The notes below the pieces were generated by a model. It was not told the DNA's origin, did no database searches, and worked only from the letters and a program-made list of their open reading frames with translations. A DNA stretch of 55,773 nucleotides, taken from Novosphingobium sp. (GTDB taxonomy: Bacteria; Pseudomonadota; Alphaproteobacteria; Sphingomonadales; Sphingomonadaceae). Position 1 is the first letter of the stretch; every line of letters begins with the position of its first letter. Location: positions 1 to 55,773 of the forward strand of contig JAGIAR010000015.1 in assembly GCA_017744735.1 (NCBI GenBank), given 5' to 3'. This document shows positions 16,673 through 24,623 of the stretch, in pieces. Position numbers and translations under genes: made by a program.

Positions 16673-17658
16673 GCGCCCCACCGCAAGCCGGGGGTTACCA
16701 CCGGATCGTCCCATAGCTGGAGGAAGCGATCGTTCATCCGGGTGAGGGTGATCGAGGCACCTGGCATTTCGAGCGAGGTGACCAGTGGAGCAACGAGCGA
16801 GCGCGCGACCGCAAGCCCGCGCCCCTCGATCATCCTGACCGCGGCGCGATAGAGGATCTGCAGTTCCATCGGCGGGGTTCCGCCGAGCCCGTTGACGAAC
16901 AGCAGCAGCGGCTCGCCGGGTGGCGGCGCGAGGTCGCTCAGCAGCGCGTAAACCAGCTCTTCGGCGATATCGTCGGCAGGGGCGACCGGTGCGCGGCGCC
17001 GGCCCGGCTCGCCGTGGATGCCGATCCCGATCTCCATCTCGCCCGGCGCGAGCTCGAGGTTGGGCCGGTCGGCGGTCGGCACCCGGCAACCGCCCAGTGC
17101 CACGCCCATCGTGCGGGTCGCTTCGGCGACAGAGCGGGCCAGGTCAGCGCATTCGGTGAGACCGGCCATGCGTTCCGCGGCCGCACCCGCGATCTTCTCG
17201 ACCACCACCGTGCCCGCCACGCCCCGGCGCCCGACGGTCTCTCCGCCACCCGCCGCGCCGATGTCGTCCTCGATCACGACCTCGGCATGGGGCAGGTCGA
17301 ACAGCTCCATCGCCAGCTCGAAGTTCATGATGTCGCCGGAATAGTTCTTGATCAGGCACAGCAGCCCGGCATCGTCCGCGACCGACTGCGCCGCGGCAAG
17401 GATCTGCTCGACCGAGGGGGACGAGAACACTTCGCCCGGGACCGCTGCGTCGAGCATTCCCCGCCCGACGAAGCCGGCATGGAGTGGATCGTGCCCCGAG
17501 CCGCCACCGGAGACGATCGCGACCTTCCCCGGCACCCGGTTCCGGCGCGCGACGAAACGCGGCTGTTCGCTGAGTTGCACCAGATCGGCGTGACAGCGGG
17601 CAAAGCCGCGCAGGGCTTCGGCCACTGCGTCCTCGGGATCGTTGAGAAACTTGCTCAT
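16669..17658 (-). CDS. dhaK: Dihydroxyacetone kinase substrate-binding subunit DhaK
   Basis: A 329-residue DhaK. H215 in GIGIHGEPG matches the histidine that binds the substrate carbonyl covalently (His218 in E. coli). The N-terminal GGGSGHDP is the usual GGGSGHEP block with Asp in place of Glu. Together with DhaL and DhaM it makes dihydroxyacetone phosphate in the cytosol at the expense of PEP. It is the first gene of a six-gene operon. A related short-chain ketose or aldehyde as substrate cannot be excluded. The divergent gene at 17748 probably shares the 89-base promoter gap. Confidence 0.95.
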   Translation of the reverse strand: MSKFLNDPEDAVAEALRGFARCHADLVQLSEQPRFVARRNRVPGKVAIVSGGGSGHDPLHAGFVGRGMLDAAVPGEVFSSPSVEQILAAAQSVADDAGLLCLIKNYSGDIMNFELAMELFDLPHAEVVIEDDIGAAGGGETVGRRGVAGTVVVEKIAGAAAERMAGLTECADLARSVAEATRTMGVALGGCRVPTADRPNLELAPGEMEIGIGIHGEPGRRRAPVAPADDIAEELVYALLSDLAPPPGEPLLLFVNGLGGTPPMELQILYRAAVRMIEGRGLAVARSLVAPLVTSLEMPGASITLTRMNDRFLQLWDDPVVTPGLRWGA

Positions 17659-17747
17659 CAGCCGCGCTCCCGCCGGAGGGGGGCGGATTGACGCCGCGAG
17701 GCGGTGCGCGCAGCTAGCCGCGAACCATCCTTGCCGGAGAATGTTCG

Positions 17748-18173
17748 ATGACCAGCGACACCCGATGCCGATGTGCCGATCTGGAAGCGATCCGCCGCCT
17801 CCATTCCGATTATGGCCGCCTGCTCGACGCCCGCGACGCGGAAGGATGGGCGGCGCTGTTCGCTCCCGAGGGGAGCTGGATCGGCGGCGAGGCCTACGGC
17901 GTGATTTCCGGCCGCGCAGAATTGGCGGCGTTCATCCGTCGCGAATTTTCCGCGGCACCGCCCTGTGCGCACATGCTGGGAAATGCGGCGATCATGCCCT
18001 CCGCGGACGGAACGTGGGCCACTGCATGGTCGCGCTGGTTGCTGCTGGAGCAAGACGGGCGCGGCATGCGCCCGGCGCTGTGCGGCAGCTACGCCGACCG
18101 GCTGGTCAGGCTCCCCGACGGATGGCGCTTCGAACGCCGCGATGTCACGCTGGACCTGCCGAGGCAGGCTTGA
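17748..18173 (+). CDS. Small NTF2/SnoaL-like protein, cytosolic
   Basis: A 141-residue single SnoaL-type domain without a signal peptide. It has LHSDYGRLLDARDAEGWAAL with D27 in the position of the catalytic Asp, and CAHMLGN with a histidine in the following strand. It is divergent from dhaK. It is shorter than the other NTF2-like proteins here and lacks the PNPVTG tail. It could act as a dehydratase or isomerase, or only bind a ligand. Confidence 0.82.
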   Translation: MTSDTRCRCADLEAIRRLHSDYGRLLDARDAEGWAALFAPEGSWIGGEAYGVISGRAELAAFIRREFSAAPPCAHMLGNAAIMPSADGTWATAWSRWLLLEQDGRGMRPALCGSYADRLVRLPDGWRFERRDVTLDLPRQA

Positions 18174-18465
18174 ACGCGCGCGCTTGGTAGACACCTCTCC
18201 GATCCCCTTTCGCGACAGCTTGTACTGCCGATCTATGGGCAACAACTAAACTGCGAATGATACTGGCCGCAAGAGCATTCACACATCTGCGCGAAGGCGA
18301 ACCGCGGATTTTGCCCACTGCGAACCAAGCCTGTTTTCGGGGGATCGTGCACGATTTGCAAATCGCTCAGGCCGGTTCGCAGGCCGGTTTCGTCGAACCG
18401 GCCGAGTTCACTTACGGCCGGTTCAACGAATCGAAATATACTAAACCTTCAAAAGCAACCGATGG
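18174..18465. repeat. Convergent intergenic gap with GGCCGGTT repeats and two RCTAAAC elements
   Basis: No convincing gene. The gap lies between two convergent genes but is rich in motifs. It holds RCTAAAC elements at 18245-18253 (ACTAAACTG) and 18440-18447 (ACTAAACC). It has GGCCGGTT on the plus strand at 18370, 18382 and 18416. The 18382 copy pairs with AACCGGCC at 18396-18403 in an eight-base stem with a six-base loop. The hairpin could serve as a two-way terminator. The operator-like elements are unexpected here because no known gene starts nearby. Confidence 0.5.
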
Positions 18466-19056
18466 TCAGTCCTTCTTCTTCAGCACGCCGCCGAGGCCGG
18501 CGGGCGGCTGGGCCGGAGGCGGCGCGTTGCCGTCGCGGTAGGGGATCACGCCGAACGAGGTGCGCTTCTTGATCTTCCATTCGCCGTTTTCGCGGACGAA
18601 TTCGTCGAAATAGCGGCCCGCCAGCAGCGGCTGTGGCTTGTTGTCGTCGGTGCGGGTGAAGAACATGTAGCGCGACCTTGCCTTCGCGGTGTCGCCGTCG
18701 ACCTCGACCACCACGGTGGTGTCGAGGTGGAAGTTGTCCTTGTTGATGAAGCCCGGCTCGGGCACCCCCATGTTCTTTTCCAGCATGGCCTGGATCGCGG
18801 CCGGCCCGGTCGCGCTGCCGAAGCCGCCGGTCCAGGTTCCGTCGCTGGCGAACAGCGAAGCGTAGCCCTTGTAGTCGCGCGCATCGAGATATTCGCCGTA
18901 GCGGATGATCGCCTCGCGGATCTGCTTTTCGGATTCGAGCTGGTCGAGCCGCTGCTCGACCGTCAGACGGGCGGCGGGCCTCGCCTGGACGGCGCCGGCC
19001 GGAAGCGCGGCGGCGATAATGAGTGCTAGTGGCGCTGCGAGCGCGATCTTTGCCAT
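18466..19056 (-). CDS. Exported SnoaL_4/NTF2-like protein
   Basis: A 196-residue protein with a signal peptide (MAKIALAAPLALIIAAALPA, cleavage likely near residue 26). The SnoaL_4 domain has IRYGEYLDARDYKGYASLF with candidate D58, and INKDNFHLD with candidate H110. The C-terminus is a Pro-rich, Lys-ended tail. It is the periplasmic counterpart of the cytosolic protein at 12679-13188. It is divergent from the gene pair at 19263-21151. Confidence 0.9.
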   Translation of the reverse strand: MAKIALAAPLALIIAAALPAGAVQARPAARLTVEQRLDQLESEKQIREAIIRYGEYLDARDYKGYASLFASDGTWTGGFGSATGPAAIQAMLEKNMGVPEPGFINKDNFHLDTTVVVEVDGDTAKARSRYMFFTRTDDNKPQPLLAGRYFDEFVRENGEWKIKKRTSFGVIPYRDGNAPPPAQPPAGLGGVLKKKD

Positions 19057-19262
19057 GGCTGTTCCCTCTTCACGTCTGCTGTGGGCCGGCATTCTCTCCG
19101 CCCAGTCGCGCGAGGATGCATTGCTGGCGACGAACCGGCAACTTGCGTGACGAAGCCCGCACGGGCGGTTCCACGTCAGCAAAGTCCGCATTGCACTCTG
19201 GGCAATGACACTTGTCCGCCCGGCTGCCACTCTGGCCCGACAGACCTCACGGGAGAGCATCC

Positions 19263-20228
19263 ATGTTACGCAGCGCCGCGGGCGCCCTGCTCCTGCTTGC
19301 GGCGGCTCCGGCCGGCGCGCAAGCCTATGGCGAAGACAGCGCCCTGCCACGGATCGATTGCGACCGCACCTGCCTCGAAGGCTTCGCCAAATCCTACGTC
19401 GCCGCGCTGGCGGCGAAGGACCCTTCGCGCGCGCCGTTCGCCAAGGACATCCGGTTCACCGAGAACAGCGTGGAGATGCCGGTCGGCGAGGGGCTGTGGG
19501 GCACGGTCACCAAGGTCGATCCCGCCGACGGGATGATCCCGGCCGACACCGAGACCGCGAACGTCGCCTGGTTCGGCCACGCATGGGAGAACGGCAACCT
19601 CGTGTTCCTTGCGGTGCGGCTGCATGTGAACCGCGCGCACCAGATCGACGAGGCGGAGACGGTGATCTCGCGCAAGACCGGCATGCCGCTGATCTTCGGC
19701 AGCGGAATGGAGCCGCATCATCCGGCCTGGACCGAACCGTTGGCCGATCAGACCACGCCGCGCTCGCGCCTGCGGTCGATCGCGGACTCCTATTTCAGCA
19801 CGCTGGAATACAACGACGGCACGGTGTTTGCGCCCTTCTCGGATCAGTGCTCGCGGCTTGAAAACGGCATCTCGACCACCGCGAAGACGGCCAATTCGAA
19901 CAATTCGGCTTCGGTCGCGGAGGGCTGCGAGAACCAGTTCAAGCTGGGCATCTACCGGATCAACAAGAACCTGCGCGAACGGCGGTTTCCGCTGATCGAC
20001 ACCGAGCGCGGGATCGTGGTCGCGACCGACTTCATGGACCACGCCAACTATTTCGACGAATACAAACTGAAAGACGGCCGCACGATGAAGACCTTGCTCA
20101 AATGGCCGAACTCGCTCGACGTGATGGAAGCATTCAAGATCGTCGACGGCAAGATCCTGACGATCGAGGCCAATTTCGATTACGTGCCCTACGGTATGCA
20201 TTCGCCTTGGGCGGAGCCGAAGCAATGA
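19263..20228 (+). CDS. Exported four-cysteine NTF2-like module protein, first of pair
   Basis: A 321-residue protein. The signal peptide ends near residue 21 (AGAQA). It has two NTF2-like halves. The first contains CDRTC, then FTENSVEMPVGEGLWGT. The second contains ADSYFSTLEYNDGTVFAPF, then CSRLENG and EGCENQFKLGIYR. It matches the first half of the protein at 6050-7864 block by block. The four conserved cysteines suggest two disulfides in the periplasm. Its stop overlaps the start of the next gene (ATGA). No enzyme activity can be assigned. Confidence 0.87.
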   Translation: MLRSAAGALLLLAAAPAGAQAYGEDSALPRIDCDRTCLEGFAKSYVAALAAKDPSRAPFAKDIRFTENSVEMPVGEGLWGTVTKVDPADGMIPADTETANVAWFGHAWENGNLVFLAVRLHVNRAHQIDEAETVISRKTGMPLIFGSGMEPHHPAWTEPLADQTTPRSRLRSIADSYFSTLEYNDGTVFAPFSDQCSRLENGISTTAKTANSNNSASVAEGCENQFKLGIYRINKNLRERRFPLIDTERGIVVATDFMDHANYFDEYKLKDGRTMKTLLKWPNSLDVMEAFKIVDGKILTIEANFDYVPYGMHSPWAEPKQ

Positions 20229-21151
20229 TCCGCCGCGCCGCTCTCCTGCTCACCGCCGCTGCCGCGGCAAGCCTGGCCTCCGCCGCGCAAGCGAAGGGCA
20301 GTTGCGATGAGAAATGCCTGCTCTCGCTGGCCGACCGCACGATGACCGCGATCGCCGCGAAGGACTTTCGCAGCCTGCCGTGGGCCGATCCGACCCGCTA
20401 CACCGAGAACAACGTCGGACTGATGATCGGCGACGCTTGGTGGGGCTCGGCGGGGCCGACGGCCGGGGCCAAGGCCTTCGCGCTGGCCGACGCCGAGACC
20501 GGCAACGTCGTATGGTTCGGCACGATCTGGGACCACGACGAGCCCGCCTTCGGCGCAATCCGCATTGCGGCGCCGGACGGAAAGATCGAGGGAATCGAAG
20601 TCGTCGCCGGCCGCAAATCCTGGCCGATCCCGTTCGGCGATCCAAAGGCCTTTGCGGTATCTTCGTCGATGACCAAACCCATAGCCGCCGCGGACCGCCG
20701 CCCGCGGCAGCGCTTGATCGACATTGCCGACGCCTATCTGGCCACCAAGCAGGCCAATGACGGCGCGCTGCTGGCCGATTTCGCGCCGGGCTGCGCGATG
20801 ACCGAGAACGGCGTGCCGGTGACCGGCGTCGAGAGCGATTACGTGCCCAAGGCCGGCGATTGCGCGGCGGTGTTCAAGGAAGGACTGTTCGCCCCGGTCG
20901 CGCATATCCGCGACCGGCGCTTTCCGGTGGTCGATCCCGACCGTGGGCTGGTGCTGGCGATCAGCGTGCAGGACATCCCGGCGCGCGATCCGAATTTCTT
21001 TACGACCGGCGGCAAGCCGGCGAAGATGAAGCGCGACTATCCGATGAGCCGGCTGGTAGCCGAACTCGTCCGGATCGAGGGCGACAAGGTCGTGCGCAGC
21101 GAAGCCGTGGTCACCTCGCTTCCCTACAGGATGCCAACCCCCTGGAAGTGA
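20225..21151 (+). CDS. Exported four-cysteine NTF2-like module protein, second of pair
   Basis: A 308-residue protein with a signal peptide (ends AAQAKG). CDEKC is followed by DFRSLPWADPTRYTENNVGL, which closely matches DWRSLPWADRVGYSDENLGL in the second half of the 6050-7864 protein. A second NTF2-like half follows, with two further cysteines (PGCAMTENG, AGDCAAVF). The ATGA overlap with the gene before it and the fused version elsewhere suggest that the two products form a complex. Confidence 0.87.
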   Translation: MIRRAALLLTAAAAASLASAAQAKGSCDEKCLLSLADRTMTAIAAKDFRSLPWADPTRYTENNVGLMIGDAWWGSAGPTAGAKAFALADAETGNVVWFGTIWDHDEPAFGAIRIAAPDGKIEGIEVVAGRKSWPIPFGDPKAFAVSSSMTKPIAAADRRPRQRLIDIADAYLATKQANDGALLADFAPGCAMTENGVPVTGVESDYVPKAGDCAAVFKEGLFAPVAHIRDRRFPVVDPDRGLVLAISVQDIPARDPNFFTTGGKPAKMKRDYPMSRLVAELVRIEGDKVVRSEAVVTSLPYRMPTPWK

Positions 21152-21169
21152 GGCAGCGCCGCCGCTAGG

Positions 21170-21889
21170 TCAATGCCCTGGCGGCGGGCCGTCGAGTACA
21201 CCCGCCGGCGCCATCGGGACGACATAGGGCGTGCCTGTCACCGGATTGGGGTAGTGATAGGGCACGATGTAGTACGAAGGGTACATCAGGAACACGACTG
21301 TGGGCGCGCGATCGGGCGGAGCCATGTTGCGGTCGCCAGGCCAGTTGTTCGCGATCACATGGTCCTTCCAGCCGTCTTCCCAGCCGGCGTACATGGTGAA
21401 GGGGCCGCGCAGTTCCGCGATCTTCCACACGCCGCCTTCCTTGACGTAGTCGTTCTCGTACAGCGGCAGGCCCCAGCCGCCGCCGCTCATCACGAAGGCG
21501 CGCATCCGCTGGTGCGCATGGATCCCGTCAGGGTCGATGTCGGGGATCGGCTGGAACTGCATGTGGTTCATCAGCCGGTCGGCCTGCGGCCCGTCGGCAC
21601 CGAAGCCGGTCCGCATATAGGCCAGCACGTGATCCTTGCCGGCATAGATGCCGCGCCCGCCGATCTCGAGCGTCGCATCCTTCGAAAACAGATCACCGAG
21701 CGGGTCCCATTCGGCCTTGTCGACGAAATAGCCATAGGTGCGCTGCAACCGCTCGATCGCGTTGAGGTCCTCGAGCCGGGTGATGCGGCTATCGAGTTCG
21801 TCCAGTCGCGCGGCCGCGTCCTGCGCGCGGCCGGGGGCGGCTGCGGCCAGCGTCAGTGCGGCGGCGGTCATCAGCAAGATGCGGCACAT
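21170..21889 (-). CDS. Exported NTF2/SnoaL-like protein with HYPNPVTG tail
   Basis: A 239-residue protein. The start at 21889 gives a signal peptide (MCRILLMTAAALTLAAAAPG). A coiled segment is followed by LQRTYGYFVDKAEW, LFSKDATLEIGGRGIYAGK and LMNHMQFQP, so the candidate Asp and His are present. The tail is YHYPNPVTG plus a Pro-rich end. It is closest to the second domain of the 10708-12036 protein but is sent to the periplasm. It is convergent with the 19263-21151 pair. Confidence 0.9.
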   Translation of the reverse strand: MCRILLMTAAALTLAAAAPGRAQDAAARLDELDSRITRLEDLNAIERLQRTYGYFVDKAEWDPLGDLFSKDATLEIGGRGIYAGKDHVLAYMRTGFGADGPQADRLMNHMQFQPIPDIDPDGIHAHQRMRAFVMSGGGWGLPLYENDYVKEGGVWKIAELRGPFTMYAGWEDGWKDHVIANNWPGDRNMAPPDRAPTVVFLMYPSYYIVPYHYPNPVTGTPYVVPMAPAGVLDGPPPGH

Positions 21890-21913
21890 GAGGGCTGTCT
21901 TCCGTTGCTGGGA

Positions 21914-21942
21914 AAAAGAAACGGGCGGCACGAGGCCGCCCG
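21914..21942 (-). terminator. Intrinsic terminator downstream of TonB-dependent receptor
   Basis: A seven-base perfect stem (GGGCGGC/GCCGCCC, loop of five) at 21924-21942 is followed on the minus strand by GTTTCTTTTT. It is the only hairpin with a good T-run in this gap. It lies about 120 bases after the receptor stop at 22065 and just before the next minus-strand gene. Confidence 0.65.
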
Positions 21943-22008
21943 AGTGGTGGTGCCGGCCGTAGGGAGGACCGGGCAGGGTTTTTCGGTCGACCGATCGGGC
22001 ACTGCCGG

Positions 22009-22046
22009 CCGGCGGGGATGATGATGCAAATTCATCCCCACCGGCG
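22009..22046 (-). terminator. Long hairpin just after TonB-dependent receptor stop
   Basis: Two arms of 14 bases (22009-22022 and 22033-22046) pair at 13 of 14 positions around a ten-base loop, starting 19 bases after the stop codon at 22065. No T-run follows. It may stabilise the mRNA 3' end or help the terminator at 21914. Confidence 0.5.
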
Positions 22047-22064
22047 GGAACCTTGGCCGTGCGG

Positions 22065-24623
22065 TCAGAACGTACGGCGGAGCGAAAGCTGCCACTCGCG
22101 CGGCATGCCGGGCTGGCCGCTGGCGTACCAGCTGTTGGTGAACTTGTTCAGGTAGTAGAGCTTGTTGGTCAGGTTCGAGACCACCAGCGCGATCTGCCAG
22201 TCCTTGTTCTCCGTCTGGTACGACAGGCGGGCGTTGGCGACCGTGAACGGGGACACGTCGGCGATGGAATCGCAGGTGATCACCCCGCAATAGCCTGGAG
22301 TCCGAGCGACATCGACGCGCGGCGTGAGTGTGCCCACCTTGCCCATGTCGATCTCGTACTGGATGCCTGCGCTCCATTTCCACTTGCCGATGCCGGCGAG
22401 CGGCTGGCCCACCGTGATCGACGTGGTGGGATAGTTGATCGAGACGAACTTGGAGTCGGTCAAGCTAAGCGAGCCGTCGATCTGCAGCCCATCGACCGGT
22501 TCCAGGAAGGTTTCGAGTTCGAAGCCCTTGATGTGCGCGTTGCCGAGGTTGAGATACTGGCCACACAGGCCGGTGACACCGCCCTTGTCGGGCGGCAGCA
22601 GGTTGCCGTCGGCGTCGATGCAAGTCTGGGGCGTGCCTTGGTAGCCGATGTACTGCATGTAGAACACGTCGCCATTGATGGTCACGCGGCGATCTAGGAA
22701 CGACGACTTGAAGCCGGCTTCGTAGGCCCTGAGCTTCTCGGCGCCAAACGGGCGGATCTGGTGATAGTCATAAGGGCGCGGCGCCACGCCACCGCCCTTA
22801 AAGCCGGTCGAGAACTGCGCATAGGCCATCACGTCGGGCGTCAGGTGATACGAGAGCACCGCACGATAGTCGGGGATCGTTTCCGAGTATTTCCCGACAT
22901 AGCCCGACAGCGGATTGTTCGGATTCGAGAGCGGCAGGAAGTCGCCCACGCCATCGGGGTTGAAGCGCCCGAACAGGTAATCCTTCTTTTCATGCGTAAG
23001 GCGGAAGCCGCCCTCGGCGGTCAGTTTGTCGGTGATGTCCCAGCCGAGATTGACGAAGCCAGCGTAGCTGGTGAGGCTTGCGGTGTCGTCGTTGATGAAG
23101 TCGAAACACGGCGTCGCGGCAGCGCAGAAGCCCGAGAACGGCGTGTGGATGCGGGCATCGTAGCGCGTGTCGGCGTCATAGTAGTATCCGCCGATCGTGA
23201 AGTGGACCGTGTTGTCGACAAAGTTGCCCGACAGGCGTACTTCCTGGCTGAATTGGTTGTGGTAGAACTTGGACTCGTCCTGGATGAACACGACCGGCGA
23301 GTTGTCGTTATCGGACCCGCTCAGGCTGTAGTAGTGGCGGTAGCCGGTGATGGACTTGATGCTGAGATTGTCGCTCAGCTGATAGTCGATCGTCCCGGCG
23401 ATGCCCCAGCCTTCGACCTGATTTGCCGACGGCGCGATCATCGGTCCGTTCGACGGACCCGCCGTGATCGACGACGGTGGCCCGGAGCCCGCATCGAGCG
23501 CCGAATGGAGGTAGCCGGCATCGTAGAAGTTGGCGTAGTTGGCGTAGGGATCGTTCAGCACCGCATTGGCCGGACGGTTGGGGCCGTAGGTGACGAAGCG
23601 ATCGTCATACGGCACGCCCTGGTAGGCGACGCTCGTCTGCGACCGATCGATCGCGCCCGCCGACTCGCCGCTCGCGAGCAGCGTGGAAGCCTGGGTCGCC
23701 GAGGTATCCTTGGTATAGTCGCCGGTAACGTTGATCTCCAGCGGGCTGCCGGTCGGCGCGATCCGCAGCGAACCGCGCATTGCATACATGTGCTGGTCGC
23801 CTTCCTTACCCAGCACGCAATCGCCATTGCTGGTCAGCGTCGGAATCGCGGCCTGTCCGGGGCTGATCTTACTGGTGCCAGGCTGAACATAGGGATCGTT
23901 CGGATTCATGCAGCCGTAATCGTAACGGGTGACATAGCCATCGTGGTTGCGGGTGACCCCGGTGATCCGCGCATAGACCGTGTCGGGGACCAGCGTGAAA
24001 TCGGCGCTTGCCTTGAAGTCGCGGCGGTTGAGGCTGCCCACGGCACCTTCGACGTACCCACCCTCCCCGGTCGGCTTCTTCGAATAGACCTTGATCGCGC
24101 CGCCTTCGGAATTCATCCCCGCAAGGGTGCCCTGCGGGCCGCGCAGGACCTCGATCCGGTCGATGTCGCTGAGGTCGAAGGCCGAGGCGGTGACGGTGCC
24201 GAAATAGATGTCATCGATATAGATGCCGACGCCGGGCTCGACCGACGGGCTCTGGTCGGCTTGACCGACGCCGCGGATGAACGCGCGCATCGAGTTGCCC
24301 GAGCCGGCCGGGTTCTGCTGCAGCAGAACACTCGGAGACTGGGCCATGATCTGCGGCAGGCTGGTCTGGTTGCGGGCCTCGAGCTGCGCTCCGCTGACTG
24401 CGGTGATCGACAGCGGGATGTCCTGCACGTTCTGCGAGCGCATCTGCGCGGTCACGACGATGACGTTGCCGTTATCGTCGGAGTTGCTGGCAGTGCCGGC
24501 CTGCGGTGCAGCGCTGTCCTGCGCCATTGCAGGCGCGGCAAACGCGACCAGCGCAAGTCCGGAAACCGAAACGAACGCCGATTGCAAAAGGCGCCGACGA
24601 ATTCCCTCCGAAATTCCTGTCAT
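22065..24623 (-). CDS. TonB-dependent outer-membrane receptor
   Basis: An 852-residue receptor. The ATG at 24623 is preferred because AGGGAGAG lies seven bases upstream. Signal peptide (to about residue 34, AMAQDS), TonB-box-like VIVVTAQMR, plug domain (about 60-170) with IYIDDIYFG and IEVLRGPQGTL, then a 22-strand barrel ending in LSLRRTF. After the plug it reads AGMNSEGGAIKVYSKKP where most relatives have FGRNT-GGAIN, a small deviation. Receptors of this type in sphingomonads take up many organic substrates besides iron chelates, and the neighbours give no sign of iron regulation. The substrate is unknown. Confidence 0.95.
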   Translation of the reverse strand: MTGISEGIRRRLLQSAFVSVSGLALVAFAAPAMAQDSAAPQAGTASNSDDNGNVIVVTAQMRSQNVQDIPLSITAVSGAQLEARNQTSLPQIMAQSPSVLLQQNPAGSGNSMRAFIRGVGQADQSPSVEPGVGIYIDDIYFGTVTASAFDLSDIDRIEVLRGPQGTLAGMNSEGGAIKVYSKKPTGEGGYVEGAVGSLNRRDFKASADFTLVPDTVYARITGVTRNHDGYVTRYDYGCMNPNDPYVQPGTSKISPGQAAIPTLTSNGDCVLGKEGDQHMYAMRGSLRIAPTGSPLEINVTGDYTKDTSATQASTLLASGESAGAIDRSQTSVAYQGVPYDDRFVTYGPNRPANAVLNDPYANYANFYDAGYLHSALDAGSGPPSSITAGPSNGPMIAPSANQVEGWGIAGTIDYQLSDNLSIKSITGYRHYYSLSGSDNDNSPVVFIQDESKFYHNQFSQEVRLSGNFVDNTVHFTIGGYYYDADTRYDARIHTPFSGFCAAATPCFDFINDDTASLTSYAGFVNLGWDITDKLTAEGGFRLTHEKKDYLFGRFNPDGVGDFLPLSNPNNPLSGYVGKYSETIPDYRAVLSYHLTPDVMAYAQFSTGFKGGGVAPRPYDYHQIRPFGAEKLRAYEAGFKSSFLDRRVTINGDVFYMQYIGYQGTPQTCIDADGNLLPPDKGGVTGLCGQYLNLGNAHIKGFELETFLEPVDGLQIDGSLSLTDSKFVSINYPTTSITVGQPLAGIGKWKWSAGIQYEIDMGKVGTLTPRVDVARTPGYCGVITCDSIADVSPFTVANARLSYQTENKDWQIALVVSNLTNKLYYLNKFTNSWYASGQPGMPREWQLSLRRTF

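Noticed and set aside
16022..17089. A longer start for DhaL
   Set aside because: The upstream part is antisense-like reading through dhaK. The ATG at 16672 overlaps the dhaK stop and gives the normal DhaL length.
18257..18541. A 94-codon plus-strand open frame in the convergent gap
   Set aside because: No ribosome site, no recognisable domain, and it runs into the 3' end of the convergent NTF2-like gene.
21157..21187. A GC-rich inverted repeat between the convergent genes near 21151 and 21170
   Set aside because: Seven-base stem with a 15-base loop, overlapping coding sequence and with no T-run; too weak to call a terminator.
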